Made by a program: the position numbers and the translations under genes
Assembly: GCA_934561395.1 (NCBI GenBank)
Contig: CAKTGF010000005.1
Location: forward strand, 116,604 to 180,603
Reading direction: 5' to 3'
Origin: an uncultured Eubacterium sp.
GTDB taxonomy: Bacteria > Bacillota > Clostridia > Oscillospirales > Acutalibacteraceae
Length of the DNA stretch: 64,000 nt
The notes under the pieces: model-generated
The model's database searches: none
What the model saw: only the letters and a program-made list of their open reading frames with translations
What the model was told of the DNA's origin: nothing
Part shown: positions 1 to 8,033 of the stretch, in pieces
Layout of the letters: every line of letters starts with the position of its first letter
How positions within the stretch are numbered: position 1 is the stretch's first letter

Positions 1-1
1 A

Positions 2-3000
2 ACCTATACCGCTGCAATGGACAAGGCAAGTGCCATGATTGAAAAGGGTGGCTATTCACAAAAAGAGGTTGACGCAATGTGTGCTGAGCTTGAAGAAGCA
101 TACAACGGTCTTAAGAAATATTACTACATTCAAAGCATTGAGCTTTACCTTGACGGCGAGCCAACATCAGAGTTCTATCAATACGATTTGAGCCTGCTTA
201 AAGAGGGTGTCAGCTACAAAAACGCAGCTCTTGACTTGAATGTAAGGCTTTATCCCAACAACGCATCATACCAAAAGGTTGAATGGAAATCCTCCACCAG
301 CGATATTTCCGTTACATCTGACGGTCTTTGCTCGCCTACGGTTAACTCCAGTTGCTACGGCATGATAACATGCACCGTTACCGACCATTTCGGAAATGCC
401 TTTACCGACAGCGTTTGGGTTTCATTCTCATACTACCCGGTAACAGAGCTTGAATTAAGCGACACAAACATTAACGGCGCAATAGGCGACACCTATCAGC
501 TTTCCTGCACGGTTAAGCCCACAGGCTCGTCACTTACTCATATCGGCTCCGCATCAATTAAGGATTACTATTGGGAGTCTGACGATGAAAGCATTGCAAC
601 AGTTGACCAAAACGGCTTGGTTACCTTTATAAGCGCAGGCTCAACAACAATAAGGGCCGTATCATACGACGGTGGTATTACCGGCGAATGTAAGGTTTCC
701 ACCGAGGGCGACAGGTCCGCACTTAAGGCAGCCCTTGAAACCTACGAAAATGTTGACATTACCCAATATGATTACGACTACGGCGTAGCCTTCCAAAAAG
801 CATATAAGCAAGCACAGGAGGCATTAACCGATTTAAGCCTTAATCAAGCAAGCATTGACGCTGCAGCGGATAACCTTGCAGCCGCAGGCGAGGCAATGCT
901 CAACCATCCTTACATTAAGGTTGACAGTGTAGCCCTTAACTACACCACCTACAAGCGACCGCTGGTGGGCAGCACGGTAACACAGGTTGCCGGCGGCTCA
1001 ATCGGCTCAAACGACGCTTTGGCAATCAACCTTTCAAGCAATTATTCAAACTACAACAGCTACAATGATGTTAAAATCACTGCTGCTACCGAGCCAGCCG
1101 ACGCAATGTATAAGGTAGTAACCTGGAATGTTGATGAGGCTACAAATATGAACTCCTCCGTCAGCGACAAAACCATTACCTTAACGCCTGCCAAAAACAA
1201 CAACGGCGGCTTTGCAAAGCTTACGGTTAACATTGTTGACCACTTTGACAGAACCTACACCAGAACAATTTATGTTGTAATGGCAGATAAAATCAGCGGC
1301 GCTATCGGCTTGACCGAAACCAGCCTTGATATGCTTGCAACAGACGCACCTCATCAGCTGGTTTACTACACCTCAGGCAGCTCTGAATTCCCAACAGTTC
1401 TTTGGAGTAGCAGCGACGAAAGCGTTGCAACAGTTGATGAAAACGGTAATGTAACCCCCGTTGACAAGGGCACCGCAACAATTACCGCAAAAACCGTTGA
1501 CGGCGGCTACACCGCAACCGCAACAGTTACGGTAACCACCGATTTCAGCACCCTTGCAGGCAAGGTTACCGAATATCAAACTCTTATCAACAACTCAGTT
1601 GACAAAAAGATTTATACCCAAGCGTCACTTACAGCACTTTCCTCGGCAGTCAGCGAGGCAAAGGAAATGGTTGACAGCGGCAAGGCCACACAGGCACAGG
1701 TTAACCAAATGCTTGAAAAGGTTAACACCGCTTATGACAACCTGGTTCTTTATCAGGCTGCAAACGGAGTAAAGATAGGCTTTGAGGAAAATCAGTATGT
1801 AACCTCTCCCAACGAGGGATATATCAGATTTACAAACCAAACCCTTAACGGAAAGCAAATTCAGCTTACCGCAGACATTCTCCCAAGCAACGACGCAATT
1901 TACAATTCCGTAACCTGGTCATCATCAAACAGCAATGTTTCGGTTGACCAATTCGGCCTTGTAACCAACAAAACCTCGCCGGCCAAGTATTCGGTTATTA
2001 CCTGCACCGTTGAGGATGAAAACGGAAACACATATTCATCAAGCGTTACGGTATCCTTTGTAAGATACGGCGTTACCGCAGTAACCTTTGATGACGAAAT
2101 GATTTACGGCGCTCCACGGGAGAGCAAAAAGCTTAAGCCGAACCTTAACCAATCAAGCACAACAATTGCAACATCAAAGATTGACGATTGCACCTACGAA
2201 TCATCACAACCTGATATTGCATCTGTTGACGAAAGCGGCAATGTAACCTTCCTTACCCAGGGCACAGCGGTTATTACCGTTACATCAAGGGACGGCGGAT
2301 ATGTCGGCACAATAAACGCTTACACCACCTGGGATACCACGGCTCTTCAGGCGGCAATTGCACAGGGCGAGAGCATAACCTACACCGATTATGCTTACAC
2401 CCAGGGCACAGCGTTTAAAACCGCACTGGAAAATGCAAAAACCGTTTATGCAAACATTTATGCAACCCAGCCAGAGATTGACGAGGCTTGCTACAACCTG
2501 CGAACCGCAATAACAAACCTTGAGGGCAATGAATTTGTTAAACCCGAGGCAACAATCACCATTAACGGCAAGGCTGTTGAGAACAACGCATCATACGCTG
2601 TTGACGAAAACGGCCAATGCGTGGCGGAGGTTGCACTTAACGAGGGCGCAATGGTTAAATCCATGAGCTGGACAACTGAAAACGCAACCAATGTTACCGC
2701 AGAAAACGGCAGCGACAACAAACTTGTCCTTACCAAGGCTGACGGCAACGGAACGGTTACAATTAAGCTTACGGTTGTTGATGATTACGACAGAGAAACA
2801 ACCTACACCTACACAATTAAGCTGGTTTCAGCGATAGTTAACATTACATCCCTTAACATTACCGTAAACGGCACAGAAACCACCGATACCGCTTATGCGG
2901 AAACAGGCTTGGGCAGCTACACCAAATTCAACGGTATTCAGCTTGGCTATGTAGCTTATCCTGAAAACGCTACCGAGGCCACCTCCGTTTCGTGGACATC

Positions 3001-3160
3001 ATCGGCATCAAACTATGTGGCTGTCAGCAGCAACGGCAATATAACATTAACCGCAGCAGGCAAGATTAAGTCAACAAACACATCAACAATTACCTGCACG
3101 GTAACAAATGCCGACGGCACAAAGGTTTCAAAATCAATCACCATTACCATAGCAAGATAG
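2..3160 (+). CDS. Large Big-domain/FIVAR surface protein, 5' end missing
   Basis: The reading frame is open from base 2, before the first ATG at 17, so the N-terminus (and any signal peptide) lies outside the window; at least 1047 residues are present. The chain alternates bacterial Ig-like (Big_2-type) modules with short helical FIVAR-like modules. The Ig modules show the pattern W-x-SS-x-(D/N)-x-(S/I)-x-(A/V)-T-V-D-x-N-G-x-V-T; the helical modules contain repeated Ala-rich stretches near residues 240-295, 510-580 and 770-840. Such proteins are usually extracellular adhesins or carbohydrate-enzyme scaffolds. No catalytic domain, LPXTG or C-terminal anchor is visible; it ends in an Ig-like strand. 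It lies 13 bases upstream of another secreted protein gene and is probably co-transcribed with it. The specific ligand is unknown. Confidence 0.8.
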   Translation, partial: TYTAAMDKASAMIEKGGYSQKEVDAMCAELEEAYNGLKKYYYIQSIELYLDGEPTSEFYQYDLSLLKEGVSYKNAALDLNVRLYPNNASYQKVEWKSSTSDISVTSDGLCSPTVNSSCYGMITCTVTDHFGNAFTDSVWVSFSYYPVTELELSDTNINGAIGDTYQLSCTVKPTGSSLTHIGSASIKDYYWESDDESIATVDQNGLVTFISAGSTTIRAVSYDGGITGECKVSTEGDRSALKAALETYENVDITQYDYDYGVAFQKAYKQAQEALTDLSLNQASIDAAADNLAAAGEAMLNHPYIKVDSVALNYTTYKRPLVGSTVTQVAGGSIGSNDALAINLSSNYSNYNSYNDVKITAATEPADAMYKVVTWNVDEATNMNSSVSDKTITLTPAKNNNGGFAKLTVNIVDHFDRTYTRTIYVVMADKISGAIGLTETSLDMLATDAPHQLVYYTSGSSEFPTVLWSSSDESVATVDENGNVTPVDKGTATITAKTVDGGYTATATVTVTTDFSTLAGKVTEYQTLINNSVDKKIYTQASLTALSSAVSEAKEMVDSGKATQAQVNQMLEKVNTAYDNLVLYQAANGVKIGFEENQYVTSPNEGYIRFTNQTLNGKQIQLTADILPSNDAIYNSVTWSSSNSNVSVDQFGLVTNKTSPAKYSVITCTVEDENGNTYSSSVTVSFVRYGVTAVTFDDEMIYGAPRESKKLKPNLNQSSTTIATSKIDDCTYESSQPDIASVDESGNVTFLTQGTAVITVTSRDGGYVGTINAYTTWDTTALQAAIAQGESITYTDYAYTQGTAFKTALENAKTVYANIYATQPEIDEACYNLRTAITNLEGNEFVKPEATITINGKAVENNASYAVDENGQCVAEVALNEGAMVKSMSWTTENATNVTAENGSDNKLVLTKADGNGTVTIKLTVVDDYDRETTYTYTIKLVSAIVNITSLNITVNGTETTDTAYAETGLGSYTKFNGIQLGYVAYPENATEATSVSWTSSASNYVAVSSNGNITLTAAGKIKSTNTSTITCTVTNADGTKVSKSITITIAR

Positions 3161-3173
3161 GAGAAAATTAAAA

Positions 3174-4541
3174 ATGAAATTAAAAAAGCGTATTTCACTG
3201 CTCCTTGCCGTGGTTTTATCACTTACAGCACTGCCTGCAGGGCTTTCCGTGCAGGCAGCGGACGCTGTGGCTATCAATTCCGATAATTTTACCGACCGCA
3301 ATTTCAGGAGCGTGGTTTCCGAATGGTATGACGAGGACGGCGACGGCTACCTTTCAGCCAACGAGGTTGCAAATGTAACCCTTATTTCCGTTTCAGGCAT
3401 GCTGATGGACACCTGCGGCGACGACGCCCAAATCACAGATTTAAAGGGTATTGAATATTTTACCGATTGTAAAAGGCTTCGCTGCGGCGGTATCGGCTTA
3501 ACAAAGCTTGATGTAAGCAAAATGCCCCAGCTTGTGGAGCTTACCTGCGCAGGCAACGAGCTTACAAGCCTTAACACAACCGCAAACACCAAGCTTGAAT
3601 GGCTGAACTGCTCAAGTAACTCACTGGGATACATTGATGTGAGCAAAAACACAGCTCTTACAAAGCTTGACTGCTATGTTAACAGCCTTACACAACTTGA
3701 TTTAATTCCCCTTACCGGCCTTAACACCTTAAGATGCCACCATAACGAATTGGCAAGCCTTGATGTAAGCACCTGCACACAGCTTAAAACCCTTAATTGC
3801 AGTAACAACCACCTTAAGGACCTTGATTTGTCAGCCAACATACAATTAACCGAGGTTACCAATTCATACATCGGTAACCAAGTGGTTTCATCGGTTGCAC
3901 AAATCAAAAACGGCAGCGTTATTGTTCCGTTGACCCTTAAGAGCGCATCAAACATTGTTTCCACCTCCCTTGACAAAACAGAAATTGTTGACGAGGTTGA
4001 AACCATAGTATCGGGCTATGTAGGCACAAAATTTGTCGCCGATTCAATCGACAGCATTGCAGACGGCGTTGATTACACCTACAGCACAGGCCTTGAAAAC
4101 GCCGAAAATATGAGCGTGCACGTTAATGTTACCCGTGATTTTCATCAGGTTAAATACTACACCAACAGCGAAATGCAAACCTTAATCGCAACCGAAATTG
4201 TAAATAACGGCGAGGCAGGAACACCGCCTGAAATTACGGATGTTCCGCAATGCAAGGCGTTCAGCGGTTGGAGCGAGGATTTAAGCAGCGTTACAGAGGA
4301 TATGAATGTTTACGCTGTTTGGACCGACAACCACGACATTAAAATAATCAGTTTTAAAAACAATGTTTTGGAAATTAACTGCTCAAAATGCGGCAATGTT
4401 GGGGAAACCCACAATTTCAGCGACATGGCAGACAAACGCACCGGCGAAAACGGCTATGTTGCCTTGGCGGATGTTAATGCAGACGGCATTATTAACGGCA
4501 AGGATTTTGCAATGCTTTTAAGAGCATACAAAAACGCATAA
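3174..4541 (+). CDS. Secreted leucine-rich-repeat protein with a C-terminal dockerin-like motif
   Basis: A 455-residue exported protein. Residues 1-28 form a signal peptide (KK start, hydrophobic core, cleavage near SVQA-AD). Residues 53-64 hold an EF-hand-like loop (DEDGDGYLSANE). Residues about 75-250 are LRR-like units rich in L-x-x-L-x-C-x-x-N-x-L. A region around 340-390 resembles the InlB B-repeat/Listeria-Bacteroides repeat (ends FSGWSEDLSSVTEDMNVYAVW). The last 25 residues carry one calcium-loop dockerin-like repeat (DVNADGIINGKDF). A full type I dockerin has two such repeats, so cohesin binding is uncertain. The ribosome site AGGAGAAAA precedes the ATG. It is likely a cell-surface or cellulosome-like interaction protein. 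Confidence 0.8.
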   Translation: MKLKKRISLLLAVVLSLTALPAGLSVQAADAVAINSDNFTDRNFRSVVSEWYDEDGDGYLSANEVANVTLISVSGMLMDTCGDDAQITDLKGIEYFTDCKRLRCGGIGLTKLDVSKMPQLVELTCAGNELTSLNTTANTKLEWLNCSSNSLGYIDVSKNTALTKLDCYVNSLTQLDLIPLTGLNTLRCHHNELASLDVSTCTQLKTLNCSNNHLKDLDLSANIQLTEVTNSYIGNQVVSSVAQIKNGSVIVPLTLKSASNIVSTSLDKTEIVDEVETIVSGYVGTKFVADSIDSIADGVDYTYSTGLENAENMSVHVNVTRDFHQVKYYTNSEMQTLIATEIVNNGEAGTPPEITDVPQCKAFSGWSEDLSSVTEDMNVYAVWTDNHDIKIISFKNNVLEINCSKCGNVGETHNFSDMADKRTGENGYVALADVNADGIINGKDFAMLLRAYKNA

Positions 4542-4560
4542 AAGTTAACACACAAATTAA

Positions 4561-4593
4561 CACCCTTCGTTGTTATTGAAACAATGAAGGGTG
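4561..4593 (+). terminator. Inverted repeat/terminator after the LRR gene
   Basis: A 14-bp stem (CACCCTTCGTTGTT and its complement, one G-T pair) with a 5-base loop, 20 bases after the stop codon. The following T-run is poor, so it may work together with the next hairpin at 4599-4626 (12-bp stem, loop AGTC). Confidence 0.5.
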
Positions 4594-4815
4594 TTGTAGC
4601 GTGTCGAAAAAGTCTTTTCGGCACGCTGTGAGGCTGTTGAGAAAGGTTCTGAATTTCGTTTTCTTGCGAACTTTACTGTACCTCGTCAAAACACATTTCG
4701 TATAGAACAAAACAGAGTTTTGTAACTATACTTCATATGTTTTTTCTCTTTCCAAAAAATCTATTGATTTTTTGGAAGCTTTATATGTGCTTGTGAGCAA
4801 AAAACGAAAAACGCC

Positions 4816-4850
4816 AAAATCGCCGCAAACTCGATGTTTGCGGCGATTTT
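4816..4850. terminator. Bidirectional terminator with perfect 15-bp stem
   Basis: AAAATCGCCGCAAAC pairs perfectly with 4836-4850 around the loop TCGAT. The arms give A-tract/T-tract ends on both strands, so it can end transcription from either side. It lies 109 bases beyond the stop of the minus-strand S1 gene. Confidence 0.65.
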
Positions 4851-4958
4851 CTTTGAATTATGTTGTTATAAAGTTTTGTTTCAGTATAAGATTGCCTATC
4901 CATATCCTTAATGTTTTAAGAAACAACTTTGGCGTGTTTCAGTGCCTTTATCGACAGT

Positions 4959-5867
4959 CTAAAACACCGTGCAAATTTGCTTTTGTGATTCTGCCGGGGA
5001 ATACTGCCATTTTGAAAGGTGGTCATCCTTTACAAAATATTCAAGCTCCTCCGGGGCGGCGGTTTCGTTAAAGCTGTCAACCACAATCAGCTTGATTTTC
5101 ATTTTTTCGGGTATTATCGATTTAATAAACACCGACACCCGTTGCCCCACCTGCACGCCGTCGCACAGTTCGGCAAGGCCTGCAAGGTTTGGGGCAAGCT
5201 CTACAAAAATACCGTAGCTTTCAACGCTGCGAACAATGCCCGTTACCGTTTCGCCAACCGAAAAGCGGCAGGCGTTTTCCTCCCAGGTGCCCAAAAGCTC
5301 CTTTAGGGTAAATGTAAGCTTTGTTTCCTCGCGCTTTTTAAGGGCAACCCTTATCATTTGCCCGTCGCTCAGGCGCTGACTTGGGTGGCTTATTCTTGAT
5401 ACCGAAAGCATATCAATGGGTATCAACGAATTTATGCCTGCACCTATGTCGATAAATGCGCCGAAGCTTTCCAGACGGGTTACTCTTGCGTCAATAATAT
5501 CTCCCTGGTTTAGTTTATTTATAAAATCCTTAAAGCAATCAAGCTGAACGCTGCGCCTTGACAAAATAACCACAGGCTGATTGTATTCATCCTTATGTAT
5601 TCCCATAACCCTAAAGCAAACCCTTTTATTTACCTTTGAAATAAGGGCAATATCCCTTACCGTGCCCTCAATAATACCCACTGCACCCTCGTTATATGGG
5701 ATAATCCCCGAAATGCCCCCAAGGTCAATATGCAAATTATGCTCCCTGTCGCACAAAACAACCCTGCCCTCTAAAACTGCTTTGCTTTGCATGGCATTTT
5801 TTACATCATCCATAGTGTTCAGCTTTTTATTCAGTTCTTGGCATACACCCTCGGGGTAATACTTCAT
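4959..5867 (-). CDS. S1 RNA-binding domain protein (ribosomal protein S1-like)
   Basis: A 302-residue cytoplasmic protein with a degenerate N-terminal S1-like fold (about 25-105) and two clear S1 domains: about 118-195 (GDIIDARVTRLESFGAFIDI) and about 203-267 (GETVTGIVRSVESYGIFVEL). This matches the short S1-like proteins of Firmicutes, which have fewer repeats than the six-domain E. coli S1; they bind single-stranded RNA and are thought to help translation or RNA turnover. The start is supported by GAGGATTGAGAG just upstream of ATG. It is divergent from the DUF951-murI operon with a 133-base intergenic region. Whether it is a true ribosomal S1 or a general RNA-binding protein cannot be settled here. 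Confidence 0.8.
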   Translation of the reverse strand: MKYYPEGVCQELNKKLNTMDDVKNAMQSKAVLEGRVVLCDREHNLHIDLGGISGIIPYNEGAVGIIEGTVRDIALISKVNKRVCFRVMGIHKDEYNQPVVILSRRSVQLDCFKDFINKLNQGDIIDARVTRLESFGAFIDIGAGINSLIPIDMLSVSRISHPSQRLSDGQMIRVALKKREETKLTFTLKELLGTWEENACRFSVGETVTGIVRSVESYGIFVELAPNLAGLAELCDGVQVGQRVSVFIKSIIPEKMKIKLIVVDSFNETAAPEELEYFVKDDHLSKWQYSPAESQKQICTVF

Positions 5868-5938
5868 TCTCTCAATCCTCTTTTATATTTCGTTAATTGA
5901 TATGTAATTAATTATATGATATATAAGCCTTAATTATG

Positions 5939-5967
5939 TTGATAAAAGCCATACAAAGTGATATAAT
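5939..5967 (+). promoter_or_regulatory. Sigma-A promoter for the DUF951-murI-prfA operon
   Basis: TTGATA, a 17-base spacer and a perfect TATAAT, ending 33 bases before the DUF951 start codon. Confidence 0.75.
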
Positions 5968-6000
5968 AGTGTGGTTAGGAACAAGTAATGAGAGGTTATT

Positions 6001-6186
6001 ATGAATGTAAATGTAGGCGATATTTTAACAATGAAAAAGCCCCATCCCTGCGGGTGCAGGCAGTTTGAGGTTTTACGCATAGGTGCGGACTTTAAAATCA
6101 GGTGCACAGGCTGCGGCCGTGAGGTTATGGTTGCCCGCTCCAAAATAGAAAAAAATATCAAGGCAGTTAAAAATGAAAAAGAATAA
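6001..6186 (+). CDS. DUF951 family small zinc-ribbon-like protein
   Basis: A 61-residue protein that closely follows the DUF951 pattern: VGDILTMKKPHPCGCRQFEV, then GADFKIRCTGCGREVMV. Four conserved cysteines (two CxC/CxxC pairs) suggest a metal-binding ribbon. The family is widespread in Firmicutes, usually near housekeeping genes, with no established function. Its 3' end overlaps the start of murI by 14 bases, so the two are probably translationally coupled. ATG start after the ribosome site GAGAGG. Confidence 0.9.
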   Translation: MNVNVGDILTMKKPHPCGCRQFEVLRIGADFKIRCTGCGREVMVARSKIEKNIKAVKNEKE

Positions 6187-6955
6187 CCAACCAATCGGAT
6201 TTCTCGACTCCGGCATAGGCGGCAGCACGGTTTTAACCCGTGCGCTGAAGATTTTGCCTAACGAGGATTATGTTTTTTTCAGCGATTCGGCATATAATCC
6301 CTATGGCGACAAAAGCGACGAAGCCATAATTAACCGCTGCAACCAAATTGTTGAATTTTTAATTAACGAGCACGGCTGCAAAACCATTGTTATTGCCTGC
6401 AACACCGCATCCGCAAAGGCGGTTGCACAGCTAAGGCAAAGGTTTTCAACAATTCCGTTCATAGCAATTGAGCCTGCATACAAAATGGTGCATGACAAAA
6501 ATCCCGACGGCTTTACCCTTGTTATGGCAACCAAGGGCACGCTGGAGAGCGAAAAATTCCACAGACTATACTACAAATACAACAACCATCGCACCAAGCT
6601 GCTTGCATGTGTGGGGCTTGCGGATGTTATTGAAAAGGGCGACAAGGGCGAAATAGAGGAATACCTTTTTGAAAACCTGAAGGAATACAGGGGCAAGGTT
6701 GACAATGTGGTTTTGGGCTGCACCCACTACCCCCTTGTTAAAAATGAAATTGCCAAGGCTTTAGGCAGCGTTAAATTTTTTGACGGTGCCGAGGGTGTGA
6801 GCAGGCAGCTGAAAAGGGTGCTTGCAGAAAATGACCTTTTAAACCCTGCTGCCGAAAGGGGCAGCGTTGCCTTTTTTGACTCATCGGCAGACGAGCAGAC
6901 AAGAAAGCTTAAGGAACAACGATTTTATAAGATAATCAGCGAGGATAATATATGA
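6173..6955 (+). CDS. murI: Glutamate racemase
   Basis: Converts L-glutamate to D-glutamate for the peptidoglycan stem peptide; cytoplasmic and cofactor-independent. At 260 residues it is normal length. The substrate-binding FLDSGIGG motif is at residues 10-17 (Asp12, Ser13). The two catalytic cysteines are in IACNTAS (Cys76) and LGCTHYPL (Cys183). The start codon lies inside the DUF951 gene, and the stop overlaps the prfA start (ATGA), indicating one operon. All key residues are present, so the call is firm. Confidence 0.96.
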   Translation: MKKNNQPIGFLDSGIGGSTVLTRALKILPNEDYVFFSDSAYNPYGDKSDEAIINRCNQIVEFLINEHGCKTIVIACNTASAKAVAQLRQRFSTIPFIAIEPAYKMVHDKNPDGFTLVMATKGTLESEKFHRLYYKYNNHRTKLLACVGLADVIEKGDKGEIEEYLFENLKEYRGKVDNVVLGCTHYPLVKNEIAKALGSVKFFDGAEGVSRQLKRVLAENDLLNPAAERGSVAFFDSSADEQTRKLKEQRFYKIISEDNI

Positions 6956-8028
6956 TAGAAAAATTAGAAGAGGTTGAAAAGCGCTACGAGGAGGTTAACG
7001 GACTGGTTTGCCAAAGCGATGTTATTGCGGATTTGGAGCAATACACCAAGCTTATGAAAGAATTGAAGCAGTTGACCCCCGTTGTTGAAAAATTCAGAGA
7101 ATTTAAAACAGCCAAGCAAACCCATGAGGAATCAAAGGAACTGCTTGGGGACAGCAGCCTGGACCCCGACTTTGCCGAAATGGTAAAGGAGGAGTTTGAG
7201 CAAAGCAAGGAGGACATGGAGCGAATTCAGGAGGAACTTAAAATTTTGCTTTTGCCCCGTGACCCTAACGATGACCGAAATGTAATTATTGAAATCCGTG
7301 GCGGCGCAGGCGGCGAGGAATCCGCCCTTTTCGCAGGGGTTTTATACCGAATGTACACCATGTATGCGGAGTCAAAGGGCTTTAAGACCGAGGTTTTATC
7401 CGCAAACGAAACGGGTCTCGGCGGATACAAGGAAATCAGCTTTTCCGTTGACGGCGACGGCGCTTACTCACGCTTTAAGTTTGAATCGGGCGTGCACAGG
7501 GTTCAGCGTGTGCCGGAAACCGAGAGCCAGGGCAGGATTCATACATCAACCACCACGGTTGCAGTGCTCCCGGAGGCTGACGAGGTTGATTTTGAGCTTA
7601 ACGAAAAGGATTTGCAAATTGACACCTTCCGTTCCAGCGGCGCAGGCGGTCAGCACATTAACAAAACCTCATCTGCAATACGCATTACCCACATTCCCAC
7701 AGGAACAGTTGTTGAGTGCCAGGATGAAAGAAGCCAGCACAAAAACAAGGAAAAGGCAATGAAGGTTTTGCGTGCAAGGCTTTATGACGCCGAAAAGGCA
7801 AAGCACGACGCCGAAATTGCAGGAGAGAGAAAGGCCCAGGTAGGCACAGGCGACAGAAGCGAAAGAATCCGCACCTATAACTACCCACAGGGCAGGGTTT
7901 CTGACCACAGAATCAACCTTACCCTTTACAAATTAGAGCAAATTTTAAACGGCGACCTTGATGAGCTTATTGACGCTTTAATTACTGCCGACACGGCAGA
8001 AAAGCTCAAGGCAAGCCAAGAGGACTGA
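6952..8028 (+). CDS. prfA: Peptide chain release factor 1
   Basis: Recognises UAA/UAG stop codons in the ribosomal A site and triggers peptide release. The 358-residue chain has an N-terminal coiled-coil domain, the codon-reading PxT motif as PET (188-190), then the GGQ catalytic loop (232-234, in SSGAGGQHINKTSSA), the glutamine being methylated in other bacteria. It overlaps murI by 4 bases (ATGA) and is followed after 5 bases by the Sua5/CoaE fusion. In many Firmicutes prfA sits next to prmC and ywlC; no prmC is seen nearby here. Confidence 0.97.
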   Translation: MIEKLEEVEKRYEEVNGLVCQSDVIADLEQYTKLMKELKQLTPVVEKFREFKTAKQTHEESKELLGDSSLDPDFAEMVKEEFEQSKEDMERIQEELKILLLPRDPNDDRNVIIEIRGGAGGEESALFAGVLYRMYTMYAESKGFKTEVLSANETGLGGYKEISFSVDGDGAYSRFKFESGVHRVQRVPETESQGRIHTSTTTVAVLPEADEVDFELNEKDLQIDTFRSSGAGGQHINKTSSAIRITHIPTGTVVECQDERSQHKNKEKAMKVLRARLYDAEKAKHDAEIAGERKAQVGTGDRSERIRTYNYPQGRVSDHRINLTLYKLEQILNGDLDELIDALITADTAEKLKASQED

Positions 8029-8033
8029 CATTA

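Larger units (their letters stand above)
4542..4958. other. Hairpin-rich intergenic region between convergent genes
   Basis: This 417-base gap between convergent genes has no convincing coding sequence. It contains at least four strong inverted repeats: 4561-4593, 4599-4626, 4750-4777 (arms TTCCAAAAAATC) and 4816-4850. Two are good terminators; the others look like folded debris of an interspersed repeat or small non-autonomous element. Confidence 0.5.

Noticed and set aside
17..3160. CRISPR-like or tandem DNA repeats in the first gene
   Set aside because: Similarity between modules is at the protein-domain level (Big/FIVAR); there are no short identical spaced repeats.
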